From Betaproteobacteria bacterium (lineage in GTDB: Bacteria > Pseudomonadota > Gammaproteobacteria > Burkholderiales > CAIKXV01), in contig CANGYF010000020.1 in the NCBI GenBank assembly GCA_947458265.1, forward strand, positions 1 to 64,000: a DNA stretch of 64,000 nucleotides, written 5' to 3'. Position numbers and translations under genes: made by a program. Each line of letters starts with the position of its first letter. The stretch's first letter is position 1. Positions 19,612 through 33,526 of the stretch are shown here, piece by piece. The notes under the pieces were generated by a model. That model was not told where the DNA came from and made no database searches. It saw nothing but the letters and a program-made list of their open reading frames with translations.

Positions 19612-20547
19612 TCAGGCTTTCGCAGGCGCCTCGGCGGCCGGCACTTCCTGTTCGACCTGCTGGATGCCGGCGATCAGCCAGCTCGAGTTGGCGTTCGACA
19701 GGTCCTTCTCGACATGCCAGACCTCGTCCACCGGTTCCGGATTGAACGCATCATCCTCGCGCACCAGGCCGGTGAAGCGGACGCTGGCGATCATCTTCCC
19801 GTCTTCGGTCACGACCTGCATGACCTGCGCATCGATCGACACCACCTCGGTGCGCTGGGCCACGTCACCGCGCTCCTGCATCTGCATCGCCACCGCGGCG
19901 TAGACCTGCGGCGTGGTGTAGTCGCGGATGTCGTTCAGGTCCTTGGCATCGTTGGCCGCCTGCAGCCGGATGAACGACATCTTGGCGTTGCGCACGAACC
20001 CCTGGACATCGAAGTCGGCCGGGATGCGGCCTTCCGCGACCGCCGGTGCAACCGGCATGCGCGGCTCGGAGCCGCCCATCGGCGGCACGCTGGCCGGAAC
20101 CTGCTGGCCGTTGTTCATCCGGTAGGCCCCCGCCGGTTGCGCCCGCGACCGCATGAAGCGGAACGCCATGAAGGCCGCCAGCGCGAGCAGCGCGAACATC
20201 ATGAAGTCGCCGGCGCTCAGGCCGTCGAACGCGCCGCCGAAGAACATCGCCGCCAGCAGGCCGCCGGCGAGAAGACCGGCCGCCGGCCCGAGCCAGCCCG
20301 GCATCGACTTGCCAGCCGCACCGGCGGCAGCACCGGCCGCAGCGGGGGCAGCCGCCGGCGTTCCGGGCGTCTGCTGACCCTGGGCCTGCGCCGGCGCACC
20401 CGGCTTCTGGGGCTGGACCGCGTCGCGCTTCATGCCGACGTTATTGCCGCCGCCGAACCGGCGCTTCTGCGCCTCGGCGTCGAAACTGGCTGCCGTCAGG
20501 CTCAGCCCGACCACGCCTGCCACCACCCAAGTCATCAGCTTGTTCAT
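19612..20547 (-). CDS. Tim44-like domain protein
   Basis: Signal peptide, TM region, C-terminal FVRNAKMSFIRLQAANDAKDLNDIRDYTTPQVYAAVAMQMQERG. Confidence 0.88.
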   Translation of the reverse strand: MNKLMTWVVAGVVGLSLTAASFDAEAQKRRFGGGNNVGMKRDAVQPQKPGAPAQAQGQQTPGTPAAAPAAAGAAAGAAGKSMPGWLGPAAGLLAGGLLAAMFFGGAFDGLSAGDFMMFALLALAAFMAFRFMRSRAQPAGAYRMNNGQQVPASVPPMGGSEPRMPVAPAVAEGRIPADFDVQGFVRNAKMSFIRLQAANDAKDLNDIRDYTTPQVYAAVAMQMQERGDVAQRTEVVSIDAQVMQVVTEDGKMIASVRFTGLVREDDAFNPEPVDEVWHVEKDLSNANSSWLIAGIQQVEQEVPAAEAPAKA

Positions 20548-20663
20548 TGATTCTCCATGGAAAAACGGTATTTCGCGGTGCTGCGCGGAGTTCTCGAACC
20601 CTTGCCTCGCGGTCCAACGTCAATTGGACAGTCGTCCCACAAAAAAGGTTCCCCAAAAAAAAT

Positions 20664-20820
20664 GGGGTCAGACACGATTTTACAAGACCGCAAGCTGACT
20701 TACTCTACAGAATACGTGCGCCCCCGGCTCTTGCGGAATCCGTGTCCAGAATCCGTGTCCGACCCTGATTTTCGTCGGAATCCGTGTCTGACCCCGGTTT
20801 TCGACTCGGGGTCAGAGGCG
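20664..20820. repeat. Degenerate GGGTCAGACACGATTTT / GTGTCTGACCC(T/C)G repeat cluster
   Basis: ggggtcagacacgatttt at 20664-20681, then repeated ggaatccgtgtc(c/t)gacccygrttttcg and ggggtcag in the Tim44-ubiE gap. Confidence 0.7.
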
Positions 20821-21546
20821 GTAGCCGCGGTGCAGGGCCACCACGCCGGCGCTGAGGTTGAAGTACTCGACACGTTCGAAGCCGGCGTCGGCCATCATCT
20901 GCTTCAGCGTCTCCTGGTCGGGATGCTTGGCGATGGATTCGGCGAGGTAGCGGTAGCTGGCGCTGTCGTTGGCGACCACCTTGCCCATCGCCGGCAGCAG
21001 CTGCATCGTGTACAGCCGGTACAGCGGGTCGAGCGGCGACCAGACCTTGGAGAACTCGAGCACCAGCAGCCGCCCGCCGGGGCGCAGCACCCGGAACATC
21101 TCGGCCAGCGCCCGGTCCTTGTGCGTCATGTTGCGCAGGCCGAAGGCGACGCTGACGCAGTCGAACGTGCGGTCGGGGAACGGCAGCCGCTCGGCATCGC
21201 AGCGCACCGCCTCGATCACGCGGCCTTCGTCGAGCATGCGGTCGCGACCGCGCGCCAGCATCGCGGCGTTGATGTCGGTGAGCAGCACCGTGCCGGTGGG
21301 ACCGACCCGCTCCTGGAACGCGCGCGCCAGGTCGCCGGTGCCGCCGGCGATGTCGAGCACCTTCTGTCCGGGGCGCACGCCGCTCTGTTCGATCGTGAAA
21401 CGCTTCCAGAGCCGGTGCATGCCGCCCGACATGAGATCGTTCATCAGGTCGTAGCGACCAGCGACCGAATCGAAGACCCCGGCCACGCGCCGTGCCTTCT
21501 CCTCCTCGGCCACCGTCTCGAAACCGAAATCGACCTTGCGTGTCAT
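20812..21546 (-). CDS. ubiE: Demethylmenaquinone/ubiquinone methyltransferase UbiE
   Basis: [48 protein letters not shown]...[12 protein letters not shown]. Confidence 0.96.
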   Translation of the reverse strand: MTRKVDFGFETVAEEEKARRVAGVFDSVAGRYDLMNDLMSGGMHRLWKRFTIEQSGVRPGQKVLDIAGGTGDLARAFQERVGPTGTVLLTDINAAMLARGRDRMLDEGRVIEAVRCDAERLPFPDRTFDCVSVAFGLRNMTHKDRALAEMFRVLRPGGRLLVLEFSKVWSPLDPLYRLYTMQLLPAMGKVVANDSASYRYLAESIAKHPDQETLKQMMADAGFERVEYFNLSAGVVALHRGYRL

Positions 21547-21569
21547 CGCGTTCCTTTCGGACACGGCCT

Positions 21570-21998
21570 TCAGCGCGCCGGGTCGCGGCTGCTGTTCGCT
21601 GCCTCGAGCCGCTGCAGGTAGCGCGCCCACATCGTGTCCTGATTCAACCCGTAATCGTAGAGCAAAGCCCACGAGAAGATGCCGGTGTCGTGCCCGTCCG
21701 AGAACACCAGCTTCACTGCATAGCTACCCACCGGGTCGATGTCGGTTATCGACACCGCCCGCTTGCCCACCTGCAGAGTACCCTCGCCCGGGCCATGACC
21801 ACGCACCTCGGCAGACGGTGAATGAACGCGCAGGAACTCGCTCGGCAGCTCGAAGCGCCGGCCGTCGGAGAAAGCCACCTCGAGCCGGTTCGTCGCCTGG
21901 TGCAGCACCAGTTCGGTCGGGACCGGCGCTGCGGCCGGCGGTGTGGAGGGATCGTGCATCGGGAGAGGTGCGCTGCTGCAAAGTGCGAGGAAGCGCAT
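21570..21998 (-). CDS. DUF971 domain protein
   Basis: [23 protein letters not shown]-type motif and GTGIFSW-like [15 protein letters not shown]; start likely at MHDPSTPP. Confidence 0.85.
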   Translation of the reverse strand: MRFLALCSSAPLPMHDPSTPPAAAPVPTELVLHQATNRLEVAFSDGRRFELPSEFLRVHSPSAEVRGHGPGEGTLQVGKRAVSITDIDPVGSYAVKLVFSDGHDTGIFSWALLYDYGLNQDTMWARYLQRLEAANSSRDPAR

Positions 21999-22037
21999 GA
22001 TACGCGCAGGCAGGGGCGCTGCCGCAGCGTCACCGGA

Positions 22038-22055
22038 TCGTCACACAGCCTTCAT
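22038..22055 (+). promoter_or_regulatory. Candidate Pho box upstream of phoB
   Basis: TCGTCAC-ACAG-CCTTCAT: two 7-mers with 4-nt spacing, each 5/7 to CTGTCAT/C. Confidence 0.35.
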
Positions 22056-22101
22056 ACAATCGGATCCGGATTCCCCACCGCAGCAGCCTGCAGGAACATC
22101 G

Positions 22102-22791
22102 ATGCCCGCCACCATACTGGTCGTCGAAGACGAACCCGCGATTCAGGAACTGATCGCCTACAACCTGCGCCAGGCCGGGCACGAGCCGCTGCGCGCGGAC
22201 ACCGCCGAGCGGGCGCTCGAACTGGTGCGCGACGCCCTGCCCGACCTGGTGCTGCTCGATTGGATGCTGCCCGGGCAGTCCGGCATCGAGTTTGCGCGGC
22301 GGATGAAGGCCGACCGGCGCACCCGCGAGGTGCCGATCATCATGCTTACCGCCCGGGCGGAGGAACAGGACAAGCTGATGGGCCTGGAAACCGGTGCCGA
22401 CGACTACATCACCAAGCCGTTTTCACCGCGCGAACTCAATGCGCGCATCAAGGCGGTGCTGAGGCGCCGGGCTCCCGAGGCGACCGACGACCGGGTCGAG
22501 ATCGGCGGACTGCAGATCGATCCGGCCAGCCACAGGGTCACGGCCGGAGACTTGCCGGTGGTGCTAGGGCCGACCGAGTTCCGGCTGCTGCATTACCTGA
22601 TGACCCATGCCGAGCGGGTGCACTCGCGGGTGCAGTTGCTCGACCAGGTGTGGGGCGACCACGTCTTCGTCGAGGAGCGCACGGTCGATGTCCACATCCG
22701 GCGCCTGCGCAAGGCACTGGAGCCGTCAGGGCACGACTCACTGGTGCAGACGGTGCGCGGAAGCGGCTACCGACTGTCCGCGGCTCCGTAG
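22102..22791 (+). CDS. phoB: Phosphate regulon response regulator PhoB
   Basis: [25 protein letters not shown]...[15 protein letters not shown]...[11 protein letters not shown]; winged helix [13 protein letters not shown]; adjacent phoR. Confidence 0.93.
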   Translation: MPATILVVEDEPAIQELIAYNLRQAGHEPLRADTAERALELVRDALPDLVLLDWMLPGQSGIEFARRMKADRRTREVPIIMLTARAEEQDKLMGLETGADDYITKPFSPRELNARIKAVLRRRAPEATDDRVEIGGLQIDPASHRVTAGDLPVVLGPTEFRLLHYLMTHAERVHSRVQLLDQVWGDHVFVEERTVDVHIRRLRKALEPSGHDSLVQTVRGSGYRLSAAP

Positions 22792-22867
22792 TGCTGGCAC
22801 ACCTCAGGCGCAGCGCAACGTAGAATCGGAGATCCCGGCAAGGGAGGCGATCGAGGAAGGAGCCGAG

Positions 22868-24205
22868 GTGCGCGGATACTGGCGGGGAGCAGCAGGATGG
22901 CTCGCCCTGTGGCTTGCGTTCACGGCCATCGCAGCAGCTGTCTTGGGCCCGTTGACCGCGCTTGTGGGGCTGGTCTGCTGGTTGCTCCTGCTGCATGCAC
23001 GCCAACTGTGGCACATGGATGCGCTGCTGCGCTGGCTCGACGGCGCACCTGGCACGCCGGTACCGCATGGCTCGGGCATCTGGGCCGAGGCGTTCTCCTA
23101 CCTGGCCAGGCTGGTGCGACGCCAGCGGCAGGACGAGGCCGACCTGCGGAGCGCGCTCGAACGCTTCCAGAGCGCGACCGCCGCGATGAACGAGTCGGTG
23201 ATCATCCTCGACGAACTCGACCGCATCGAATGGTGCAATCCGAGCGCGGAGCACTATTTCGAGATAGATGCGCGGCGCGACATCGGACGCCAGCTGACCT
23301 ACATCGTGCGCCAGCCGCAGTTCGTCGAATACCTCGACGAACAGAACTTCGCCGAACCGTTCGCGCTGCGCGGAGCGCGCGGCGGCGAAACCACGCTGTC
23401 GGTGCAACTGGTGCCCTATGGCAACCAGCAGAAGCTGGTGATCAGCCGTGACGTCACGCGCTGGGAGCGGCTGGAGGCCATGCGCCGCGACCTGGTGGCC
23501 AACGTCTCGCACGAGCTGCGCACCCCGATCACGGTGCTCGCCGGTTATCTCGAGACGCTGAACGATATGGAAGTCCCGGATCCGATTTTCCAGAAGCGCG
23601 CGATGCAGCTGATGACGCAGCAGACCAGCCGCATGCAGAACCTGGTCGAGGACCTGCTGACGCTGTCGCGGCTGGAGAACGCGCGCGGGCCCTCGGCGGA
23701 GCAGCCGGTAGACGTGCCGCGGCTGGTGCAAGGACTGCACCACGAAGCGACCGCGCTGTCCGCAGGCCGGCACAAGTTCACGCTGGACGTCGATGCCGAG
23801 CTCTGGCTGACCGGGGCCGAGGCCGAACTGCGCAGCGCCTTCCTCAACCTTGTCACCAATGCGATCCGCTACACCCCGGCACGCGGCCGGATCACGATCC
23901 GCTGGCGGCCGACGCAGGATGGCGGAGGCGCGTTCTCGGTCGTCGACACCGGCATCGGCATCGCGCCCGAGCACATCCCGCGGCTGACCGAACGCTTCTA
24001 CCGCGTCGATCGCAGCCGGTCGCGCGAGACCGGCGGCACCGGGCTGGGCCTGGCCATCGTGAAGTACGCGCTGTCGCACCACCAGGCCCGGCTCGAGATT
24101 GACAGCGAACCGGAGCAGGGCAGCACGTTCAGCGCGATCTTCCCGGCCCGCCGTGTCTGCACGGCACCGGTGGCTGTGGCTGCGGCGGCCCCCGTAAGGG
24201 CCTAG
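22868..24205 (+). CDS. phoR: Phosphate regulon sensor kinase PhoR
   Basis: GTG start VRGYWRG; DUF3329-like N-terminus, PAS, VANVSHELRTPITVLAGYLE, GTGLGLAIVKY. Confidence 0.92.
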   Translation: MRGYWRGAAGWLALWLAFTAIAAAVLGPLTALVGLVCWLLLLHARQLWHMDALLRWLDGAPGTPVPHGSGIWAEAFSYLARLVRRQRQDEADLRSALERFQSATAAMNESVIILDELDRIEWCNPSAEHYFEIDARRDIGRQLTYIVRQPQFVEYLDEQNFAEPFALRGARGGETTLSVQLVPYGNQQKLVISRDVTRWERLEAMRRDLVANVSHELRTPITVLAGYLETLNDMEVPDPIFQKRAMQLMTQQTSRMQNLVEDLLTLSRLENARGPSAEQPVDVPRLVQGLHHEATALSAGRHKFTLDVDAELWLTGAEAELRSAFLNLVTNAIRYTPARGRITIRWRPTQDGGGAFSVVDTGIGIAPEHIPRLTERFYRVDRSRSRETGGTGLGLAIVKYALSHHQARLEIDSEPEQGSTFSAIFPARRVCTAPVAVAAAAPVRA

Positions 24206-24633
24206 GCCGGCATCGCCTGCGCCAGCGCGCGGGTCACCGCCCGTTCGTAGTCAGCAACCGGCATCGGCAGCGCGACCGCAGTGCCGGCACGGCGCGCGGC
24301 CCAGACCGGGTCGGGAAAGTGCGGATCGCTGCGGAAACGCGGGATCACGTGCCAGTGTATGTGTGGGGTCATGTTGCCCAGGCTGGCGAGGTTCACCTTG
24401 TCCGGATGCAGGAGGTCGATCAGCACGCGCTCGGTGGCGAACACCGCGTCGAGCAGGCCTGCACGCTGAGTGGCGTCGAGGTCGCTCATCTCGCGCACGT
24501 GCGCCTGCCAGATCACGCGCAGGAAGCCGGGATAGTCCCGGTCGTCGACGCGTACGACGCGCAGGCGTGCGTTCGACCAGAGCACCGTTCCGCCCGGCGT
24601 CGAACAGAGTTCACAATCGTTGGTATCCGACAT
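24202..24633 (-). CDS. HIT family protein
   Basis: NMTPHIHWHVIPRFRSDPHFPDPVW. Confidence 0.9.
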   Translation of the reverse strand: MSDTNDCELCSTPGGTVLWSNARLRVVRVDDRDYPGFLRVIWQAHVREMSDLDATQRAGLLDAVFATERVLIDLLHPDKVNLASLGNMTPHIHWHVIPRFRSDPHFPDPVWAARRAGTAVALPMPVADYERAVTRALAQAMPA

Positions 24634-24697
24634 CCATCCTCCCGGCGTGGTTCACGACCGAGCAATCATCTCAGAACACGCACTGCCGAAGGCCCCC

Positions 24698-24862
24698 ATG
24701 GAACATCCGAAGACGATACGAGAGACGGTCGATTGCCTCGAGGGCCCCGGTCAGCGCGACGGCAGCACGCTCGCACCGATCCGCCTGGGCGTCGGCCTGC
24801 GCACCGGCGCCAGCATCGGCCATATGCACTACACCCGCCAGAAAAGCCTCAATCCCCTCTGA
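24698..24862 (+). CDS. Small hypothetical ORF (54 aa)
   Basis: MEHPKTIRETVDCLEGPGQRDGSTLAPIRLGVGLRTGASIGHMHYTRQKSLNPL; intergenic, no family recognised. Confidence 0.25.
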   Translation: MEHPKTIRETVDCLEGPGQRDGSTLAPIRLGVGLRTGASIGHMHYTRQKSLNPL

Positions 24863-24884
24863 CCGGACACCTCCGCACGCCAAA

Positions 24885-24945
24885 CCCGTGTCTGACCCTG
24901 ATTTCCGACAAACCCGGGTCTGACCCGGATTTCGGGGTCAGGGGG
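24885..24945. repeat. Second copy of the GTGTCTGACCC repeat family
   Basis: cccgtgtctgaccctgatttccgacaaacccgggtctgacccggatttcggggtcag. Confidence 0.7.
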
Positions 24946-26775
24946 TCATTTGCGCTTGGGGGGTGGGAGGTCGGTGCAGGTGCCTTCGGCAGCTTCGGCG
25001 GCGAGGCCGATCGATTCGCCCAGCGTGGGATGCGGATGGATCGTCTTGCCGATGTCGACCGAGTCGCAGCCCATCTCGATAGCCAGTGCCACTTCGCCGA
25101 TCAGGTCGCCCGCATGCGTGCCGACGATGCCGCCGCCGACGATACGATGGGTGGCTGCGTCGAACAGCAGCTTGGTGAAGCCCTCGTCGCGCCCGTTGGC
25201 GATCGCGCGGCCGGAAGCCGCCCACGGGAACAGCCCCTTCTCGACCGCGATGCCCTGCTTCTTCGCGTCGTCCTCGGTCAGCCCGACCCAGGCCACCTCC
25301 GGATCGGTGTAGGCCACAGCCGGGATCACGCGTGCATCGAAGAAGCTCTTCTCGCCGGCGGCGGCCTCGGCCGCGACATGGCCCTCATGAACCGCCTTGT
25401 GCGCGAGCATCGGTTGCCCGACCACGTCGCCGATCGCGAAGATGTTCGGCGCGCTGGTGCGCATCTGGCGGTCGACCGGGATGAAACCACGCGCGTCGAC
25501 GGTCACGCCGGCTCGCTCGGCCGCGATCTTCCGGCCGTTCGGCGCGCGGCCGACCGAGCTGAGGATCATGTCGTAGCGCTGCGGACCTGCCGGTGCGGCG
25601 GCACCTTCGAACGTGGCGTACAGGCCGTCCGACCTGGCCTCTACGCCGACCGTCTTCGTGCCGAGCATGACCTTGTCGAAGCGCTTCTCGTTCATCTTCT
25701 GCCAGACGCGCACCAGATCGCGGTCGGCACCGAGCATCAGCGAATCCATCATCTCGACCACGTCCAGGCGTGAACCCAGGGTCGAGTACACCGTGCCCAT
25801 CTCGAGCCCGATGATGCCGCCGCCGATCACCAGCATCTTCGCCGGGATCGAGCGCAGTTCCAGCGCACCGGTCGAGTCGACGATGCGCGGATCGTCCGGC
25901 AGGAACGGCAGCTTCACCGGCTGGCTGCCCACCGCGATGATCGCGCTGGCGAACTTCACGACCGTTCGCGCGTTGCCCGGCGTGTCATCGCTGCCGGTGG
26001 TCTCGACCACTTCGACATGGTTCGCGTCGAGGAAGCTGCCCAGCCCGCGTACCACCGTAACCTGCCGCGCCTTGGCCATCATCGACAGGCCGCCGGTGAG
26101 CTTGCCCACCACCTTCGACTTGTGCGCGCGCAGCCGGTCGATATCGATCTTCGGCGCATCGAAGGTGATCCCGATGTCACCGAAGTGCTTCACCTCGTCC
26201 ATCACCGCCGCGACATGCAGCAGGGCCTTGGACGGGATGCAGCCGACGTTCAGGCAGACGCCGCCCAGCGTGGGATAGCGCTCGACCAGCACCACCCGCT
26301 TGCCGAGGTCGGCTGCGCGGAACGCCGCCGAATAGCCCCCGGGGCCGGCGCCGAGCACCAGCACGTCGCAATCGAGGTCGGCCTTGCCGGTGAAGGCGGG
26401 GGCGGACGACGGGGCCGCCGCGGGAGCCGGAGAAGGGACGGAAGCCGGAGACGGGACGGGGACCGGGGCAGATTTCGCCGCGGGTGCCGAGGCGGCCGGC
26501 GAAGGCGCCGCCGACTTGTCCGCCGCCGGAGCCGCCTGTGCCTCGAGCAGCAGGATCAGACTGCCCTCGGACACCTTGTCGCCGACCTTGACCGCAATCT
26601 CCCTGACAACGCCCGCCGCCGGCGACGGCACGTCCATCGTCGCCTTGTCGGATTCGAGCGACACCAGCGGATCTTCCGGCCCGACCGTGTCGCCCGGCTT
26701 GACCAGGATGTCGATGATCGGCAGGTCCTTGAAGTCCCCGATATCGGGGACCTTCACTTCGATTGCTGGGGGCAT
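24946..26775 (-). CDS. lpdA: Dihydrolipoyl dehydrogenase with N-terminal lipoyl domain
   Basis: VKVPDIGDFKDLPIIDILVKPGD...SLESDKATMDVPSP; VLVLGAGPGGYSAAFRAADLG...GGVCLNVGCIPSKALLH; C-terminal HPHPTLGE. Confidence 0.96.
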   Translation of the reverse strand: MPPAIEVKVPDIGDFKDLPIIDILVKPGDTVGPEDPLVSLESDKATMDVPSPAAGVVREIAVKVGDKVSEGSLILLLEAQAAPAADKSAAPSPAASAPAAKSAPVPVPSPASVPSPAPAAAPSSAPAFTGKADLDCDVLVLGAGPGGYSAAFRAADLGKRVVLVERYPTLGGVCLNVGCIPSKALLHVAAVMDEVKHFGDIGITFDAPKIDIDRLRAHKSKVVGKLTGGLSMMAKARQVTVVRGLGSFLDANHVEVVETTGSDDTPGNARTVVKFASAIIAVGSQPVKLPFLPDDPRIVDSTGALELRSIPAKMLVIGGGIIGLEMGTVYSTLGSRLDVVEMMDSLMLGADRDLVRVWQKMNEKRFDKVMLGTKTVGVEARSDGLYATFEGAAAPAGPQRYDMILSSVGRAPNGRKIAAERAGVTVDARGFIPVDRQMRTSAPNIFAIGDVVGQPMLAHKAVHEGHVAAEAAAGEKSFFDARVIPAVAYTDPEVAWVGLTEDDAKKQGIAVEKGLFPWAASGRAIANGRDEGFTKLLFDAATHRIVGGGIVGTHAGDLIGEVALAIEMGCDSVDIGKTIHPHPTLGESIGLAAEAAEGTCTDLPPPKRK

Positions 26776-26945
26776 CGTGCGTCCGCTCTGGATTCGTACC
26801 GCCACGAGCTTACCGCGATCTGCCGACCGCGACAGATCGCCCGCGCCGACCCAGTCAGCCGGCGCATGTACGCGATTCGCGATCCCGCCCGGTATGCTCT
26901 CGCCCTCCAACCTGCTGGCGTGCTATCCGCCGCTTCCCTCCACCG

Positions 26946-27776
26946 ATGCACGACACTACCCCCCTGGATCGACAGCCACCACGCGGTGGCGCCGGCACCG
27001 CCGCCCGCCGCCTGCTGCAGGCCTGGGGCGTGCTGCGCTCGCTCTGGATCTACCGTATCCGCGGCCGCCACCGGCATCGCGCAATGGACGCGCTGTACCG
27101 CCAATTCCTGGCACCGGGCGACCTCGCGTTCGACATCGGCAGCCATGTCGGCGACCGCATCGCCTGCTTCCGCCGGCTCGGCTGCCGGGTCGTCGCGGTC
27201 GAGCCGCAGCCGATGCTGGTGCGCGTGCTGCGCGGCCTGCACGGCCGCGACCCTTCGGTCGTGCTGGTCGATTCCGCGATCGGTGCCGCCGAAGGCCAGC
27301 TCGACCTGCACCTGAACCTGCCCAACCCGACCGTGGCCACCGGCTCGCCGGCGTTCATCACCGCCGCCGACGGTGCCCCGCGCTGGGAGGGTCAGCGCTG
27401 GACCGAGACGGTCACCGTACCGGTGACCACGCTGGACGCGCTGGTGCGCCGCCACGGAATGCCGGCGTTCGTGAAGATCGATGTCGAAGGCCTCGAAGGC
27501 GACGTGCTGCAGGGATTGCACGAACCGGTGCCGGCCCTGTCGTTCGAGTTCACGACGATACAGCCGGAGGTCGCACTCGCCTGCATCGAACGCTGCATGC
27601 AGGTCGGCCAATACCGGTTCAACGCTGCGCTCGGCGAGAGCCAGTCGCTGCTGCATCCGTCCTGGCTGGACGCCGACAGCATGGCCGCCTGGCTGCGCGC
27701 GCTGCCGGCCGAGGCGAACTCGGGCGATGTCTACGCACGCCTGGATACCGGCCGAGACGACGCGAGTCCTGTCTAG
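26946..27776 (+). CDS. FkbM family methyltransferase
   Basis: [31 protein letters not shown]...[17 protein letters not shown]. Confidence 0.88.
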   Translation: MHDTTPLDRQPPRGGAGTAARRLLQAWGVLRSLWIYRIRGRHRHRAMDALYRQFLAPGDLAFDIGSHVGDRIACFRRLGCRVVAVEPQPMLVRVLRGLHGRDPSVVLVDSAIGAAEGQLDLHLNLPNPTVATGSPAFITAADGAPRWEGQRWTETVTVPVTTLDALVRRHGMPAFVKIDVEGLEGDVLQGLHEPVPALSFEFTTIQPEVALACIERCMQVGQYRFNAALGESQSLLHPSWLDADSMAAWLRALPAEANSGDVYARLDTGRDDASPV

Positions 27777-29029
27777 CCGCGCACCTGCCCGTCGCCGATC
27801 ACCACCCACTTCTGGTTGGTGAGTCCTTCCAGGCCCACCGGCCCGCGCGCATGCAGCCGGTCGGTGGAGATGCCGATCTCGGCACCGAGCCCGTACTCGA
27901 AGCCGTCGGCGAACCGGGTCGATGCATTCACCATCACCGAGCTCGAATCGACCTCGCGCAGGAACCGGCGCGCCCGCGACAGGTCTTCGGTGACGATGGC
28001 ATCCGTATGCTGGGAGCCGTAGCGCGCGATGTGCTCGATCGCCTGGTCGAGGCCGTCGACGATGCGCACGGCCAGGATCGCGTCCAGGTACTCGGCATAC
28101 CAGTCCGCCTCGGTCGCCTCGAGCATGCCTGGTACCAGCGCACGTGCGGCCGCATCTCCGCGCAGCTCGATGCCCTTCTGGCGGTAGACCTCGGCCAGCC
28201 GGGGCAGCACGGCGGCGGCGACAGGACGATCGACCAGCAGCGTCTCCATCGTGTTGCAGGTGGACAGCCGCTGCGTCTTCGCGTTATCGGCGATGCGCAC
28301 CGCCTTGTCGAGGTCGGCTGCAGCATCGATGTAGACGTGGCAGACACCGTCCAGGTGCTTGATCACCGGCACCCGCGCTTCGGCGGAGATGCGTTCGATC
28401 AGGCCCTTGCCGCCACGCGGCACGATGACGTCGATGTATTCGGGCATGGTGATCATCTGCCCGACCGCTGCACGGTCGGTCGTCGACAGCACCTGCACCA
28501 CCTCCTGGGGCAGCCCTGCCTCGCGCAGGCCCTGGTGCACGCAGGCCGCGATCGCCTGGTTCGAGTGCACCGCCTCGGAACCGCCGCGCAGCACCGTCGC
28601 GTTGCCCGACTTCAGGCACAGCGATGCGGCCTCCACCGTCACGTTCGGACGCGATTCGTAGATGATGCCGACCACGCCCAGCGGTACCCGCATGTGGCCG
28701 ACCTGGATGCCCGACGGCCGGAAGCGCAGCCCGGTGATCTCGCCCACCGGATCGGGTAGCGCGGCCACCTCGGCCAGGCCCTGGGCCATCGTCGCGATGG
28801 TCTTCGGCGACAGCGTGAGGCGGTCGACCATCGGCGCATCGAGCCCGGCGGCGCGTGCGGCATCCACGTCGCGTGCATTCGCCGCGAGCAGCGCGTTCGA
28901 GCCGCGCGTGAGCGCCTCGGCGGCAGCGAGCAGCGCCCGGTTCTTGGTGGCGGTGTCGGCACGGGCAATGGCGCGTGCGGCTGCACGCGCGGCCTTGCCG
29001 ACCGAAACCATGTAGGTCTGGACATCCAT
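27773..29029 (-). CDS. proA: Glutamate-5-semialdehyde dehydrogenase
   Basis: [15 protein letters not shown]...[35 protein letters not shown]...[14 protein letters not shown]. Confidence 0.97.
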   Translation of the reverse strand: MDVQTYMVSVGKAARAAARAIARADTATKNRALLAAAEALTRGSNALLAANARDVDAARAAGLDAPMVDRLTLSPKTIATMAQGLAEVAALPDPVGEITGLRFRPSGIQVGHMRVPLGVVGIIYESRPNVTVEAASLCLKSGNATVLRGGSEAVHSNQAIAACVHQGLREAGLPQEVVQVLSTTDRAAVGQMITMPEYIDVIVPRGGKGLIERISAEARVPVIKHLDGVCHVYIDAAADLDKAVRIADNAKTQRLSTCNTMETLLVDRPVAAAVLPRLAEVYRQKGIELRGDAAARALVPGMLEATEADWYAEYLDAILAVRIVDGLDQAIEHIARYGSQHTDAIVTEDLSRARRFLREVDSSSVMVNASTRFADGFEYGLGAEIGISTDRLHARGPVGLEGLTNQKWVVIGDGQVRG

Positions 29030-29066
29030 GGCTTCGAAGTCTATCCGGTTTCGGCCTCCGCCCGGG

Positions 29067-30107
29067 TCAGCCGGGCCGGGCGCCCGCGCGGCGCGGCGCG
29101 TTCGCCAGCCCGAGGCACAGCGCCGTGACCAGTTGCCAGGGATCGCGCGTGCCCAGCCCCTTCGATGCACGGTCGATCTCGGCGACCGCGCGCAGGGCAC
29201 GCCGCGCGCGGCGCGCGTCGATCCGGCCCGCCGCGCGACCGATCGGGCCGGTCCGTGCGCCGAACACACCGGCCTCGCGCAGCGCCGCGTCCTTCGGCCG
29301 ACCGGCGTCCAGTGCATCGTGCACGCCGACCAGCGCGCGCAGTTCGTGCGCCAGCGTCCAGGTGACCAGCGGCAGTGGCGAGCCCTCGGCACGAAGACCG
29401 TCGATCATGCGTACCAGCTGGGTGCGTTCGCCCTCGAGCATCATCGCGCCGAGCGCACGCAGGTCGAACCGGCTGACATCGAGCACCGAGCCGCTGACCT
29501 GCTCGAACGACAGCTCGCCGGGCTCGAACGACAGCGCGAGTTTCTCGACTTCCTGGTTTGCCGCCGACAGGTTGCCCTCCACCCGGTCCGCCAGGAACTC
29601 GAGCGTCTCGCGCGCGGCCCGCTGCCCGTTCTTCGCCAGGCGCGCCTCGATCCAGCCGACCAGCCGGTCGCGCGGGAACGGATCGGCGACCACCAGCACG
29701 CCGGCCGACTCCAGCGCCTTCAGCCACGCCGCCTTCATGCCGGACCAGTCGAGCGCCGGCAGGCTGACCAGCGTCACCGTGTCCGGCGGCAGCCGCTTCG
29801 CATACTCTGCGAGCGCCTGGCCACCTTCACGGCCAGGCTTGCCGTTCGGGATGCGTACCTCGACCAGCCGCCGCGAGGCAAACAGCGACAGGGAATCGCC
29901 GGCTGCGCGCAGGGCTTCCCAGCGGAAGCCGGACTCGCTGGTGAGCACGGTGCGTTCATCGAAACCGTCCTGCAGCGCGCGCGCGCGCAGTGCGGCCATG
30001 GCCTCGTGGCCGAGCAGCGGCTCGTTGGCCACGACCGTGTAGAGGGGACCCATTGATGCCCCAGGCCGCTTCAGCGCGGCGGCGAGGTCATCGGCATCGA
30101 TACGCAC
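29067..30107 (-). CDS. holA: DNA polymerase III delta subunit
   Basis: [17 protein letters not shown]...; position between lptE and proA. Confidence 0.93.
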   Translation of the reverse strand: MRIDADDLAAALKRPGASMGPLYTVVANEPLLGHEAMAALRARALQDGFDERTVLTSESGFRWEALRAAGDSLSLFASRRLVEVRIPNGKPGREGGQALAEYAKRLPPDTVTLVSLPALDWSGMKAAWLKALESAGVLVVADPFPRDRLVGWIEARLAKNGQRAARETLEFLADRVEGNLSAANQEVEKLALSFEPGELSFEQVSGSVLDVSRFDLRALGAMMLEGERTQLVRMIDGLRAEGSPLPLVTWTLAHELRALVGVHDALDAGRPKDAALREAGVFGARTGPIGRAAGRIDARRARRALRAVAEIDRASKGLGTRDPWQLVTALCLGLANAPRRAGARPG

Positions 30108-30125
30108 GTGCGCGCAGCCAGCCGG

Positions 30126-30704
30126 TCAGGACGCGGAGAGCCGCGCCGTCGAGAGCCTGCGGATCAGCTGCTGCACGGCGTCGCCCTGCATGTCGCGCAC
30201 CAGCAGGATCTCCTCCTGCTCCTTGGCGAGCACCTGCGAATCGTTGAAGGTGATGTCCCGGCGCAGCACGACTTCGCCCGGCGGGATGAACTCACGGCCC
30301 TTGCCGTCGTGCACCCGGTAGGACACGCGGTAGACCAGCTGGAACTCGCGCACCCGGCCGGCGCCCGACAGGGACAGGATGCGCCGCTCCTGCGAGATGC
30401 CCGCGATCTGCAGGATGGCCTGCGCCTGCTTCGGATCGTCGACGATGAGTACATTCCGATTGGCGAGGATGCTGCGCCTGAGTTCGACCGCGAACGCGGT
30501 GTTCTCAGCGCCCTGCAGGGCCATCGTCTCGAACGGGATGTTCGCCGAGCCGCGCAGCCTGAAGCCACAACCCGCGGCCGCGCCTGCGAACGCAAGCAAG
30601 GCGATGCGCTGGAGCGCGGTACGACGCGCGCGGCCGGCAGTGCCATCGATCGCGTTGCCGGGCATGCTGTCACGTGCACTGGCGCACGGGTTGGAAACGT
30701 CCAT
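30126..30704 (-). CDS. lptE: LPS-assembly lipoprotein LptE
   Basis: GCGFRLRGSANIPFETMALQG...FNDSQVLAKEQEEILLVRDMQGDAVQQLIRRL. Confidence 0.93.
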   Translation of the reverse strand: MDVSNPCASARDSMPGNAIDGTAGRARRTALQRIALLAFAGAAAGCGFRLRGSANIPFETMALQGAENTAFAVELRRSILANRNVLIVDDPKQAQAILQIAGISQERRILSLSGAGRVREFQLVYRVSYRVHDGKGREFIPPGEVVLRRDITFNDSQVLAKEQEEILLVRDMQGDAVQQLIRRLSTARLSAS

Positions 30705-30758
30705 CGCTGCCTCCTGGCCGATGCCGCTACTGTAGCGCGAATGCGCAGCCCGCCACCG

Positions 30759-33437
<2,679 letters not shown>

Positions 33438-33526
33438 TTATAGCGGGCCGGGGCTCGCATCCCCCTGTGCCTGCCGGCGCATCCGCAACGGGCCCCGCGC
33501 AATACCGGATACCCGTGGAGAACTGG

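Noticed and set aside
17759-19903. 714-aa plus-strand ORF over ubiB/ubiJ
   Set aside because: Antisense shadow of clearly recognisable ubiB and ubiJ.
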